Part shown: positions 48,008 to 60,389 of the stretch, in pieces | How positions within the stretch are numbered: the first letter of the stretch is position 1 | Layout: each line of letters begins with the position of its first letter | Assembly (NCBI GenBank): GCA_001466705.2 | Contig: LATX02000181.1 | Location: 1 to 64,000 of the forward strand | Length of the DNA: 64,000 nt | From: Moniliophthora roreri | Taxonomy: Eukaryota > Basidiomycota > Agaricomycetes > Agaricales > Marasmiaceae | Reading direction: 5' to 3' | Program-made: the position numbers and the translations under genes | Notes under the pieces: generated by a model | What the model was told of the DNA's origin: nothing | The model's input: the letters and a program-made list of their open reading frames with translations, nothing else | Databases searched by the model: none

Positions 48008-49734
48008 CGGAGCAGCTTGGTATCCTCTCTTATTACTATATTGGACAGACAAAATCAATACGTAATGATGAAAAATGACTCCCTGAGAGGTATACGAACG
48101 ATATCCTGAATAATATTCGGTTCGTTGGCCTCTTCTACGTTACAATTGAGCTTGCAGGGTGGAGTGGCGCCATCTCACAGGGAGTCGTGATACAATCCCG
48201 TGAAATTTCGTTACAGGGAATCGAGCCCTGGGCTATCACGCTCTCGTACGAAATCAATGTGAGAGGCGATAAGGTCCGCTGCATGGATGATCGAACCTCC
48301 GGGTGTCTATACACGTCATGCTCCGGGTTTAAAGGTACAGAAACCTCAGGGTTAGGGTTTCATTTGGCTCTTTACCCGACTTCCATGTCTACCAGGTTAC
48401 ATCCTCTCCCGTTCTCCCTTGTGTTCGGCACGGAAGACATCCAACCTTTTCTTGCAGGGAAATGGCTCATGCGAAGGTCACGCGAGGGAGTTTGTGGCTG
48501 TTGAGGATGGGAATTGGCCAAGCAGTGCTTATGATGCAGAGGTACGCATTTTTGGTTGGGCGAATGAGTTGAGGAAAACAATCGGTGAGCACACGCCATG
48601 TCTTGACGCTTTTTCTGTGCTGACCAGCGATCGTACTGTCTACAAAGACAGTACTAACCCACTGCAAAGCGTTCTAGGGCCCATACTTCAGGAAGGCAAC
48701 TCCCGAAACCATCAAGAACGAAAGGCCTCACTAAGGGAGCCTTCAAGCCGTCTACCTCGGCAGCTAGACAGCATTCTCTGACTGCTTTCACCCTTGCACT
48801 CCTCTCGTAACTGTCATAACCATCTTCACACTCCCACAAACCCAAACATCTCCCGCCAGAACGTCAGTAAACACACTCCTCTCACAGTTGTCGAATCATC
48901 TTCAGTGTCTCTCCATAGAATCACTATTGGCCATAACCATCTACGCGCCCACAGGATCACGGAACGACTGTTGGCTCCCAAGGGCGCTTGCATTGGACGT
49001 AATTGAATGCTATGGGAGGTCATAGGACGCCCTCAACATTGATCATGACGACGCAATGACGTTTCGCATGTAACACGAGGCTTGACATCCGATTCGCGAG
49101 TTTGCTCAGTCTCTTGAATCACATCAATGTGCTGACTTTTTGTTCATCTTATAGGTAGTTGCTTCACCTTGGGCTTCCACGTTCACGCCAACACGCTCGA
49201 CTAGAGGTATGTGCTGGCTGCTATTATCTCCTGTATTGTATATTGACCGTTCGCCGGTGCAGGTATACGCACCAGTCCAGGTTTTCAACCACAACAACTC
49301 ATGCTACTGCCCTCGTCCCAGAACTTCTGAATCCTTTCTCAGAAGTCAAAACGACGAGAAGTGATACTGTTCCCTTTTTTTTTCTCAACGTCGCTGATGG
49401 CTCGAGGCTTTTGGCTGGTGCCTTTCTCGCTCATTTATTCCAGGTCGCTAGGGCGGGGCATATTTCAGTTAGCGGCTTTGTTTTGGCGGCTTATTCCCAT
49501 CGAAACTCGGAGTAGAAATGTGCCATAACTATGTCCCATCTCGTGCAAATAATTATGTACCTTTGCTACTTTCTTCACACCGTTCTCAGCCTTTCCCGGG
49601 CAAAAAGAGCTTCGAATTGATCGGCAACTGCAAGAATTCGTGCTGGTGGGCAGTTCTTCTTGAAATGATCTTCGCGCGGCATGGCTATTTCTCACGGAAC
49701 TCGGTCTACCTCTATTCCTGTACCCCATCTCCTA
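48008..49734. other. No supported gene
   Basis: Several 60–120-codon frames overlap on both strands without motifs or consistent splice sites. A stretch of ~1.7 kb between the P450 and the BTB gene. Confidence 0.35.
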
Positions 49735-50788
49735 TGTCTGGCACACCCCCAAAGCCCGGGGTGAACAATGGAGGAAAAATTGTCGACACCATTCCAGCCT
49801 GTCGTACGCAACTCTACTTTTCTCAAGATCGCTTCCTAACGCATGACTGTAGCCATCGACGACTGTACTCTCGAAATAGATGTTATCGTTCAAGGATCGG
49901 ATGGCATAACCTTTGGTTCTCATTTGAAGAATCTTGAAGTCTTCAATAGCGCCTTCCCAGAAACGACTCTAGGGGAGACAGACACGCTACCGAGCGTGAA
50001 AATGCAAGAAGAAAGCGATATCATCTCACTTCTCCTGCAATTCTCGCACAACGCAAGCCTTCCAGACCTTCGACGATCAGACCTTGCTGTTGCACTTTCA
50101 TTCCTAGGAGCTGCAGAGACCTATCAGAATCGGATTGCCATGCAGCTGTGTAACGAGGCCCTCGGGTCAGTTCGAATCTCACTATTCGGTTCATACGCCA
50201 TTCAATCTCAACAGTGAATCTCTCTAGCGACCTTGCTCGACAAAGTTCTCGGAACGCGCTTCGCGTGATGAAATATAGGGCTCTGCGCAATGATTTGGAT
50301 GGCATTGAATGGCTCGTGGATCGTGCTATGGCGCTGCCGCTAGCAGAGGCTGTCTTTTTTCTTCAAGACGCGCCTGAAGTGTACTTTGTTTTCGCAAGTG
50401 TCTTGCCTTCCTTTAGCTACATACCGATTCTGATTTCGGCTTTGGATAGACACAGTATAGGGAAGCTCGGAAAGCTTACTGGGAAAACTATCATAGAGCC
50501 GTGAACAAGATCTTTGCCGAGAACGTCAAATTGCAAAAGACGCATGCAGGAATGAAGGAATTGGTGGTTCGAGCGAGGCAATTTGATAGTCATTTGAACC
50601 ACGGGGTCCTGCCATCCGTTGAGGGAATCGTTGACGATGTCGAGGGTATGCATCAGGGCTTCAAGGTGTATCGAGATAGGGCTCTATCAAAGTGGCAACC
50701 ATATGTGGACTGGGTGAAGGTTGCTAAGACGTATCCCGTCTGGAAAGGCTTTTCGAGTGCGGGGATCAGGTCACCCTTACGACGATAG
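49735..50788 (+). CDS. BTB/POZ-domain protein
   Basis: Four exons. Exon 1 starts MSGTPPKPGVNN. Exon 2 (from ~49856) carries the BTB core: CTLEIDVIVQGSDGITFGSH, PSVKMQEESDIISLLLQF, LPDLRRSDLAVALSFLGAAE and YQNRIAMQLCNEAL. Exon 3 begins DLARQSSRNALRVMKY, and exon 4 TQYREARKAYWENYHRAVN. The last intron appears to use a GC donor (GCAAGT at ~50395) with an AG acceptor at ~50448. The family mediates protein-protein contacts, often as cullin-3 adaptors or in transcription; basidiomycetes have many of them and this one has no known role. Ends at 50788 in …SPLRR. Confidence 0.7.
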
Positions 50789-51094
50789 TTCTAATACATA
50801 CTGTATTTCTAGCACCGGGTACTACCGTCCCGTAGTAACCTACCTCTTCACTCATTATCCACCGCCACCTCGCACACGGACCAGCCACAATCGCACGACA
50901 AGCCATTTCAATAGGCAAATTCCACGGCTATCGTTTCAACTTTAGTCTCCCCAGGCCTCAATTTTTCGCTCTGACTCATTTCCTTGGAGTGGTAGCCTTT
51001 GAGCTAACGCCCACAAGGACCTGCAAAATGTTGTTTCGTTTTGATGTCACTTGACCGCTGTTACACAGGGACCTACAAGCAACAGGTGTATGGA

Positions 51095-51902
51095 TAAGGC
51101 TCGTTACCGTATCCGTACATTGCCGTCTATACGGGGTCGTATATACGGTTACGGACCCGTACCGTAGCCCAGTGGAGGTAAGGAAGGTACGGTACGGTTT
51201 ACGGGTCAGTCGTAAACCGTACAGACCGTACCGTCAGACGGGTTTACCGCCGTAATACGGTCTGGGTGGGCGCTTAATGCGACGATGGCTTCCAAATCGG
51301 GAAAAATGCCGTCGCACGACTTTTTTTAGCACTACTTTGGTTCCTTTCACGTCGTCGAAACCTGGTTACCACTTTCTTCAACGCCATCGGCAGCGGTCAA
51401 GAGAAGTCAGGCTCACCTTCTTGGGCCTTCATTGAACTTAGATTGGGCTGATGGCAATTTTGAGCAATGGAGGAATGGATTATTGGAGTGATGAAGGTGA
51501 GCCGCCGCTTTTTTCACATATGTACCCATCTCAGTAGTCTTTAATGTCAGCAATGGTTAGTGGGGGGCTCTCCAGACGCAATTAAACCGTGTCCCATCGT
51601 TCAAAGTAAAAATAAGGTTCATTTCCTTGGCGATATCCGATGACCGACCCTTTAGAGGCTCACAAACACTCGATGCAGACTCGGCAGAGCCGCGTATGGC
51701 CATAATTGGTCAAATCCCCATCACCTTGAGGCTTCTTAAGATAACACCGTATATACGGTTGACGGTACGGTTACGACCCCGTACCCGTACCGTAGAGGAG
51801 GTCAAGATGGGCTTGTACGGTACGGTTACGGGCTTGCCCGTACACCTTACGACCCGTAGATTTTACGACCGTACCCGTACACGGGTACGGTAACGAGCCC
51901 TA
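51095..51902. mobile_element. hAT-like MITE, 808 bp, with 8-bp target duplication
   Basis: The left tip is TAAGGCTCGTTACCGTA and the right tip, inverted, is TAGGGCTCGTTACCGTA. It is flanked by TGTATGGA on both sides (51087–51094 and 51903–51910). Both ends are packed with TACGGG/CCGTAC hexamers (51095–51265 and 51745–51900). There is no coding capacity. Confidence 0.9.
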
Positions 51903-52213
51903 TGTATGGACGAATAGGTGTTATGAGTTCGAACTATAATGCTCTCTATGCCGATTCAAATCGCTCGCAGGATCGCTTATGAACGACGGCTATTTGGGGA
52001 CACGCTGGTTTTCTATCGTAAACCTCCATCACCCTGCGTTCGGGTTATCGCTCTGTGCTTGAAATACTTGACCCGTTCGCCTACTCTATCCCCTACCTTC
52101 TATATTCATGACTCTGGATCTGATGTGTTCTCACCTTTAAGACACTCACGGTGATCGACCTATGTACATCAAGTTCAAACTTCAGAATGGGACATTTTAG
52201 TGCCTACATTATA

Positions 52214-52665
52214 TGTTACATTTTCTTTACCTCGTTTCTATGCAGTGTTACGTTTTCCTTATTTTATTCCCATGCTTCCTTTTTGATTGGACAAGTCCAC
52301 CTTCCTAGTCCCCTTTTTCTTATCACATCCATGCTTCCTCTTCCATCAGACTTATTACACCTTCCTGGCACCCCATTTCCTCATCAGAATGATTAGCTAT
52401 ATCCTGACCTGGTCGGTATTTATCATCGTATCATTGTAGTCATCAAACAATCACATAACATAGATTACATGATTCAGTTGTATGTATTTAAGTGCTCAAG
52501 CTAGGACTTAGAATCCTCAGCTTGACCTAGTTAATCTATACTTGTGTCATTGCATACGATTGAGGACTTCTGAACGAACTCTAACTTGAACTTGAGAAGC
52601 TACTTGTGAAGAGTTGAGTCTTTTCACGAGTGGTTAGTTGACATTGCTGCGCAAGTAACGTAACA
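52214..52665. mobile_element. Solo LTR, 452 bp
   Basis: It begins TGTTAC and ends GTAACA, flanked by the perfect 5-bp direct repeat TTATA (52209–52213 and 52666–52670). No internal retrotransposon sequence or second LTR is present, so recombination between the two LTRs of an element probably left this remnant. A TATTTAAG near 52490 may be its promoter. Confidence 0.75.
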
Positions 52666-53066
52666 TTATAATCCTTCGTCACTGTTATGAAAGGTTATAA
52701 CTGAGTTATGACTGGTGTTATATCCACTGTTATAATTCTCATTCATGGCCATGGGGAGTTACAACACAAGTTATATTCTCAAGGTATGGTAACGGGGTTT
52801 TATATATGTGGTTACAACACTAACATACTCGTAGGTAATGCATATCAGGCATCGTTTCCCCTGCTAACCTGCTATACCACTCTCCGGATTTTGCTGATGG
52901 CCTAGGTCAACATTTTGATTTTGGTCTAGTTATGAATAACTCGCTTTACAAAGTACTTTACTCGTATTTATCCTTGCATGCCCCTAGCAATAATCATCAC
53001 ACTGAGTCGCTGTATTGCACTCGTCTAGTTCCCTATTAGCCTGAGCCCAAGTATCAACAACCATCT

Positions 53067-54538
53067 TCATGATTGAAAATTGAAAATTGTTATAGAATCT
53101 CGCCTCTCTGCCCCCGACGTGTGAATATCGAGGACAGGAGCGTTATCACTTGCTATAGTGGCATGCATGGATGTTACTGTGCCTTCTATATCATTGAAAC
53201 CAATACCTAAAGCGACGCGAACAATGATAATAATGGACATGATACCCTACCATTGAAAATAAATTCTAATGACGAGTAGATCGCATAAGAAACACTCACC
53301 GCGAGGGGAGACCAGGTGCGCATACCGATATCAATGAATGTGTCGAGCACTAAAGATTGTTCGCCTTGATACCCTACACGAAGCTGATGAACCTCGATAA
53401 AGAATAGAAGGCTTATGAACGATGAATAAGTTATCCCAGATTCCAATCTGTGCAGGAGTTAGTAGTGGACGGTGAGACATGTATATATAACGACTCACGT
53501 CACAGCTATCACAGTCCTATACAAGTTTCTTGCCGCCGGGCCGAGATACGATTCCAACTCATGGCTAACTTTGAAAATCCGAAAAGCTTACAAGAAACTT
53601 AGGGACGCAATTCAAACCATATATATGATTAAACATACCTATCATTGAAGAAAGCACCAGGTTATTGATCCCAATAGCCCCCGCAACGATGGCCGCAATG
53701 TCGAGGCTCCCAATGAGGATGCCACTTGGACTTTTATAACCTTCTTTAACAGCCTGACTTTGGGGTGCGTCGAGGACAAATCCGGTTACTAGCAGCTCAT
53801 GGTCAGATTGCCCAAAAGCCAGATGTCTCGCCGGACTCACCATGACAGCCCACATACAATATCATGGGAAGAACAACGATTTGCCATCGCCTACCCCATA
53901 CTGTGTAGCAACGCCACAGCTAGATAACATCCGTATGATTAGAAATACGGGAAAGAGATTCGGTATATCTCGGGGACGTACAAGAATTGCATCTGCGACG
54001 GCACTGAGCAAATTAGCGCGTCATGAGTGTGATTTTGAACAAGCAGTGTTCAAGTACCTGGCGGCTATCAATAATTCAAACTTGGCAGTGCAGAGACGCC
54101 CGCGAAGGGATTCAGATTGCCACCGACAGCTGTGATTTACAAAATCAGTATACGGAAATGGGAAGGTGGAGAAAAAGTAAGCCGTACTCAAACAGGTTAC
54201 AGTACCACATGGCGTCATCTACCACGGAGAGAAGAACGTGTGCCGAAATCAAAAAGAATAGCAGAAAGATTGCAATGAGATAGTGGTAACGGCGTTGTTG
54301 CCTCTTGAGGATAATATGCGTGCAAATGGTGAATAATGCGGTATATATACCTACATAATTGATCAGAATGCTTCGGTTGAGGACAAAATACTAGTTAGAC
54401 TCACCGTAAAAAAAGCATTGCACCTATCATGGAAAACAAAAGGTCAGTATATATTGGTATGCAGTCGTAAAAGATGAGACGTACTGCAGTCGATGCCTTG
54501 GTGATCATCACATTTGCATAGTTTATTTGGGTGTCCAT
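53067..54538 (-). CDS. Seven-helix membrane protein of a basidiomycete-specific type
   Basis: Eight or so exons splice cleanly. MDTQINYANVMITKASTAVR, SMIGAMLFLR, IYTALFTICTHIILKRQQRR and YHYLIAILFLFFLISAHVLL lead to DAILLWRCYTVWGRRWQIVV, LPMILYVGCH, GSLDIAAIVAGAIGINNLVL, LESGITYSSFISLLFFIEVH and GIMSIIIIVRVALGIG. A short hydrophilic tail follows. The (Y/W)RCY-x-VWG, (I/L)ESG-x-x-Y and IIVR-x-x-LG signatures mark it as a member of the mushroom 7-TM families, as at 31847–33317. No frameshift seen. Receptor role unproven; the same window encodes an atypical G-alpha protein. Confidence 0.75.
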
Positions 54539-57368
54539 GTCTAGAGGAGGAGAAGAGTTCAGTTGAGCAGTTGCGCTCACTTTGCCCAAAGATTTTAACC
54601 AGTGTGTGAGCGCCTACAACTTAAACGCTCGCTACTCATGGACAGGAAGAATGCTCTGGACGAGAACAAGGTCTCACACCAAGCCATTTCAAGATGGCAC
54701 TTTGAATGGCTAGTCCTGTCAAAGCTAGACCTATTTTTTTACGATCATATGTACGTTCTTGGGATGTGCCCATTGACGCTAGGCACAAAGGTGTTAAAAA
54801 AGTGGAGTAATGTGTGAGAGCGGGTCAGATAATCAGTAATGAAAGTGATTAATTGCTCTCAGCTGTGTTCGCTATGACACATTACATTTGTAACGGCAGC
54901 CGAAGAAACAGGAGTATGAGAGTTGTTCCGTCCTTATCCCGGTATGCTGACAAAAAAAGGTCTAATGAGACGCAAGCGCTGGAAGGTATACCAAGCACGA
55001 AAGGATGAATGTGAGAGAGGCGATGATGAAAGACTGGTGATAAAACAAAGACGCAGTGTGACGAAATGCAAAGCTTTGAGAGGCCATGAATTACCATCAA
55101 AGCTGACACCCTGCTTGACGGACGCCGGTAGACCCTTCTACATCAAGGATATCACTCCACCACCACGAGTGCAGCTACGGGGTGAAGCTGAAAAGGTGAA
55201 GGAAAGCGTTGTCCGGTGACAGCATCTCCCATCTTCCCATTTCCTCGTCATGCTCAATTGTGCCTCTCCGCTACCATCGAAACAGGCGAGCATCCGACCA
55301 GTATCGTTTTTCGGATATGAACATGAACAAAAATGGGTCAGGGGATTACGCTAGAGTTTTGGAAAGGGTGCGTTAGGATACGGCGAAGCACGGCCCCAAC
55401 CTCGTTCAAGCTGCTGCCTGAAATGTGGTGATTGGAGTGTTTAGGGCGTGGGTTTGAGTTTGCAGGCATCAGCTGCGTCGTCGTGTCCTAAGCATCATCT
55501 GCTCTTGTCAAGCGCAACATAATGTGTACCCGTTCAAATTTGACTACATCCAAGTTTTTCAGGAAAGTGAACCCACGACAAGTGACAAAGAAAGGTCCAA
55601 GGGGCTCGAGGCTACAGGGCGAGTGTAGCGCTGTCGAAGGAACGACGGAGAGGATGGGGTATATCCTTGTTGATTACTGCGCGCGAGACCGATATCGGCA
55701 TTATTTGAGGGAAGGTAGGCCGCGCTTTGGGAGAAGAACCGAGATATCTAGAATATGGTAAGCGTTATATGAGACATTTTCAAAGCTGGAGGTAGGCAAG
55801 TGTTAATACGCACCGGCAGCATACTATAAGCCATCGTGAAGGGAACGAGATCTAGCTCTGACTCGGCCAACCATGACCTCTACCATACAGCAGCAATATC
55901 CGAGAAGCAGCCCATGGGGTCTCTCGAGTCACCACCTGGAACCCATACGCTCACAGGATACCGATTGCCTTGTCGGTGATATCACGAGCATTCCACTGTA
56001 ACGGAAAGGTCGACGTTCAGTGTTCGGCATCGTGGGAGATACTAGTCTGCTGGCATCATTATGGCGGTTCCCATCTAGGGAATAGAGGGTAAAGAGCATG
56101 GTCCTTGGTGAAGTGGAGTGGGGTGGTATGGTGTGTTGAGACCGATGGTAGTTAGTCGAGAAATGATGCAGAAAGAGCGGCGTGCAAGTAGGCTGGATGA
56201 CGGCGGAGACAGGTGAAGGTTAAGCTTGTATAAAAGGCGAGCAGGTGATGGGTCTCGGTATGGTGATGAAACTGCTAGGATGCGGGGGAGCAAAGCAGTG
56301 TTGTCGCATTCTGAGCATATTGGCCGATTAGAGCATGGATTCCTGAAAAATCATTAGCGTAGACATACCTGAGTTTGCTCATCTAGTACCGCATCATTTT
56401 TGCCCACTACATTGGCTGATAGCTTCAAGACTAGCAAAGTACTCGCTCGAATCCCGTGCACCCTTTGATCGCCAAAATAGTTTTGGAAATCTTGCTGAGG
56501 AGATCATGTCAAGTCGCATGCGGGTGCCAGTGTCAATAAGAGGAAAGCTATTAATCATCCTGAAGGTATGTAGCCCTTTTGGACCTGAAAAAAAACATAT
56601 CAAAAAATGACTTTGGCTTCGGAGATTGAGAGACAAACAACGCACCTATCGATCCAACTCTTTGCTATACGCAGTCAATAGTGCCAAGGGAGTGTTTCTA
56701 GGCTTTTTTTGAGGGTCGTTGCAGGGGACGACATGAGAGTTCAAAGGTTGAGCTGTTTGTCGCTACCAACAACGACGACAGGCAAACATTTTCGGCCCGA
56801 AGTTTTCCGCTCACCGGAAAATCCACGTGGCCGCTCAGCGTCGCTTTGCCTCTTTGCCTTGAACATGTCTCATTTACATACGCTTAGCGTGTTTCCAACT
56901 AGTGCAATAAACAGTTTCTGGTGAGAATCCGAGCATGAAGAAACAAAACACACCATATACTTCATTTCTCCGCCCATGTCACAACAGAAGAGGAGTCGAT
57001 GTATGTCCGAAATTTTGTTCTTCACAGTGCGGGCCTGAGGTCCATCATCTCGTTAGCTATTCCCCTACAAATGCTGCATTTTGTCTCTCACCCAAGCTCC
57101 CTTAAATTCATCGATTCCCCCTTGTCTCACTTATCTCGGGCCTCGAGCTGAGTATCGTTACATGATCATTCCCTGCATTAGGAAGAGGTCACCGATTGCC
57201 AGATAGGCAAAAATATCAGCGCTCCCTGTGAGCGACGAAATCTTGGTGCCTTGTAGCCATTTCGAGATTTTGGTTCTCAAGCTGACCTTTGAAAGTCTGT
57301 TCCTTTCGTCCTAGCCGTAGCATTCAGAATCAATGTATCGACGGCCTCAATCTGCTACACTGACAATT
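54539..57368. other. Intergenic, no supported gene apart from a transposon relic
   Basis: Short frames only. A homopurine/GA-rich stretch lies around 54950–55220. The last part holds a KDZ-end relic (57005–57290). Confidence 0.35.
57005..57290 (+). repeat. Diverged relic of a KDZ-type terminal repeat
   Basis: GTGCGGGCCTGAGGTCC…CTCGTTAGCTATTCCCCTACAAAT and later CGAAATCTTGGTGCC and CGAGATTTTGGTTCTC follow the same order as the left end of the element at 7260 (GTGTGGGTTTGAGGCCC…TTCGTTAG…, then CGAAATTTTGGTGCTCC). Similarity is partial, so this is an old or related copy. Confidence 0.45.
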
Positions 57369-58770
57369 ATGCCAGCATTTAAGAATGTTACTTGGCAGAC
57401 TCCAAGCAAGGAGGCGGCGGCAAGCCTGCAATTACCTATGTCGACTCGGATGGGCTGATCTGCATTGACGTTTTCGATCCGTTCCGTCACTGTCAGCAAA
57501 GATGATAATGCGATTGATGGTGCAAGGAAGAGTGCTCGAAATGTCAACCTACGTCAGTGGACGTCGATGAATGTCGAGGCGTGTTTTATTGACAGCTTGT
57601 TGACAGCCGCTCTTGACCTTCCTCAACGTTTTGAAGGGCCCGGAAGTATCAATAGAGATCAACTCGTATCAGCAAGCTTGGAAGGGTTCAAGTTGAACTC
57701 GAGATCTTGTTACTATGCTCAGGTAATGACAGCAAAAGACGCTGAGAATTTATACGCTAAGCAGCGCTTATTTCGGTCGGTCTACCAATTTCATACTCCG
57801 TTCAAACTCCGCCGCCGAGTCAACGACTTCCGAAGCCCGAGTCCAAGTCAGAAAATCACTTTTGCTCCTTCACGAGTCCATCGATTCAATACACTCTCAT
57901 ACCAAGCTGAAGCAGTCATGTGTGGACCGGGCTCGATACCTGTTGGCTCACACAGACTACCCAAGAGGTCTAGCAGGAGCGATGCGACGTCAGATTCTCC
58001 TTCGAGTTCAAAACGGCCAAAGAGCAATACAGAGAGCGAAGTGTAAGTCAGAAGTATCCTATCAAGTATGGACACCACTGATGATGATTTACAGAGTAGT
58101 CTTGAACTCTCGACCATTAAAAACCTTTGGGCGTAAAACCCGTAGTGCGATAGAAGAGGTGATGAGTAGCAATCCAATTCAAGATGTACAGAGCTTGGAA
58201 ATAAAAGAAGAATTGATAACTCGTACGTGATTCTTCTTTCATGATATCAATTCTACTTCATTTCTTTTCTCAGTCTCATCGTCCTCATCTTCATCGGCAT
58301 CCACTGGCCTATCCGGGTCGACAACAGCAGAATCTCCTACCCCGCCGAATCAGGCTCCCCAGCCTGCATGCAACGACTCGGATCCCACACTTGTACCCAA
58401 TATTAATCCACTCTCCCGATTCGCGTCGATGCAGGACGAGACCATGAATTTCGTCAAAGCGGTCTTGGTAGAACTCGAGGAAACGAAGGAGAAGCTCAAG
58501 AATACAACAGAGCTGCTTTGCGATACAGAGGGAGAAAACGAACGTTTGAAAGAGAAGCTAGCACAGGCTGAAGAGCAAGAACAAGAGCTGACTAGCCAAG
58601 TGATAGGGCTAACGCAACAAGTGCAACGAACCCGTGAATTGGAGAAGCAAGTAAAAGAATTGCAGATGGTTGCTACCCAGTCAAAGGAAGACCTGGTTGG
58701 GTTCTTGAATGGATTAAAAGGTGGATTGCCAATGCTGGAGCGTTTCGTACACAGTATCGCAGCTCCATGA
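57369..58770 (+). CDS. Coiled-coil protein of unknown function
   Basis: The N-terminal start MPAFKNVTWQTPSKEA looks real, but its frame meets TGA after STRMG. ICIDVFDPFRHC continues in another frame, and KDDNAIDGARKSARN in a third, so the first ~30 codons contain either an unseen intron or indels. From ~57480 on the model is sound: WTSMNVEACFIDSLLTAALD, FEGPGSINRDQLVSASLEGF, LRRRVNDFRSPSPSQKITFA and a Ser-rich basic stretch (SSSKRPKS, nuclear-signal-like). Two further introns and a Ser/Pro/Thr linker follow, then a ~90-residue coiled coil (VELEETKEKLKNTTELL … ELEKQVKELQMV). Ends …HSIAAP. Probably nuclear; no known function. Confidence 0.6.
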
Positions 58771-60389
58771 ATTTACCTACAATCACATATCTTTTTTGGT
58801 AGTTATCGCTTTCACACCAACTTCGCACTTCCTTGGTATCTCCGTGCATGTCCTGCAGCCCTGCGAATGTAATATGGCACTGATATCCCTTGTGTATGAC
58901 TCTGGCAGTTACTATCTCCCCTATCTTGATCCCTAGTTCACCTGTATTACCATTGTACATCCGTACATATTTTCGAGTCAAATGCATAGGCTATGCTATC
59001 CTTCTTGGTAGCAAGATCAGCATTTATATATGCATCGCATAAACGAGACCTAATCCTAATACGAACCGACACTACTCATGAAAGCGAGTAAATCCTTACT
59101 GTGAAAGGTAGAATTTCGACACAATAAAAGGACCCGTTCGGCTTCCAATTTAACATCTGCTCTGTGAAGGATTTTTAATGGGAAAATTTAGAAATAGGCA
59201 GACGCGCCAGCGTCTGACCTCAAAAAAGTAGGATTTCTCCTTCCAAAATAAGGCGAAGCGGAACTCGACAAGCCGAATAGGCCCTAAAAAGTCTACAGTT
59301 TCGTTAATTGACCAGGCAACGTCAGTCGGGTGGATCGATAGCCCAGCCTGAATCGCAATCCAGGTTTGATCGTTGTATTCGATGTATCCAAAGGTAAATT
59401 CACTCGTCGCCACATTCGGGCTCACTTACACCAAAGCATTTTCTCTTCAGATCACGCCATGTCGTTCTTCATGAGCCTTTCAGGCCTGGCATGAGATATT
59501 TCAACATCTGATCCGACACTCCCAGATCAACATACGACGAAGAGAGCCCGTGAATGTGGAGGGTATGGACATTTGGACATGGTTTGGATGAGAGCGCGGG
59601 GAGCGAACCATTCACAATTGAGCTCAAAGTGTTGGAGACTAGGGACAATGAGTAATAGGAGGTCAACATATTGGTACGCGGTCGTAAATAATGAGACCTA
59701 CTGCAGTCGACGCCTTGGTTATCATCACATTTGCATACTTTATTTGGGTGCCCGTGTCTAGAGGCATAGGATTCAGGCGTCTCTGTTCTACCCTCTTGTT
59801 GTGTGCGTAGCTCTGGCCTCCAGGTTAGCAGGAGTCCACGAAAATTTCGGGATTGCATGGTTTTCGAGGGGAGGCTGATTATCTGCGAGCGAGGGTTTGG
59901 AAAGTGGTGCAGAGAAGCAGTGGACACCAAGGTCTCCGGCGACATTGTATTGGTGTCGGGCTTCGCGTTCTGCCCTTTCGAGAAGGGCTTCTATGTCGAC
60001 GCGGTGTGGGATGACGGCGGGTTCGACGTGTTCTCGGGTCATCGGGTCTTCTAGCTATGGTTACGCGTCATTCGTGTTATCCGGTTCTGAAAGGCGAACG
60101 CATGCATGCTGAAGGGCAAGATGAGCGAGAAACCAGGAAAAGAAGGAATCAATCACCGAATGGAGAAATGCCGAATTGTTTCTGCTTCCTAAGGCATATC
60201 TCATCAGCCATGCGAATTCTCTACGACGACATTGTTCCCCTTGGTCCCCAAGCTTACACCTGCCTCAACTTCTATCTTCAGAGAAGCCTGAGCAGACGCG
60301 ATGGCGCAAGGTTTGAGATATACGTTTTTACGGATGAACTCTGAGATGTAATAGATTCCGTCCGTCAGCTACATTGCAATGCCAATTAA
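58771..60389. other. Intergenic with a seven-helix gene relic
   Basis: No supported gene. Overlapping short frames on both strands between 59469 and 60112 have no motif. The relic at 59665–59770 is described separately. Confidence 0.35.
59665..59770 (-). pseudogene. Relic of the first exon of a seven-helix gene
   Basis: Nearly identical to 54455–54550, the start of the gene at 54538 (shared GAGAC-TACTGCAGTCGA, GCCTTGGT-ATCATCACAT, TTTGCATA-TTTATTTGGG). The position of the start codon reads CGT instead of CAT on the plus strand, so the ATG is lost, and nothing downstream matches. Confidence 0.7.

Noticed and set aside
48187..49515. Several 60–120-codon frames between the P450 and BTB genes
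   Set aside because: They overlap in different frames and strands with no splice logic or recognisable motif.
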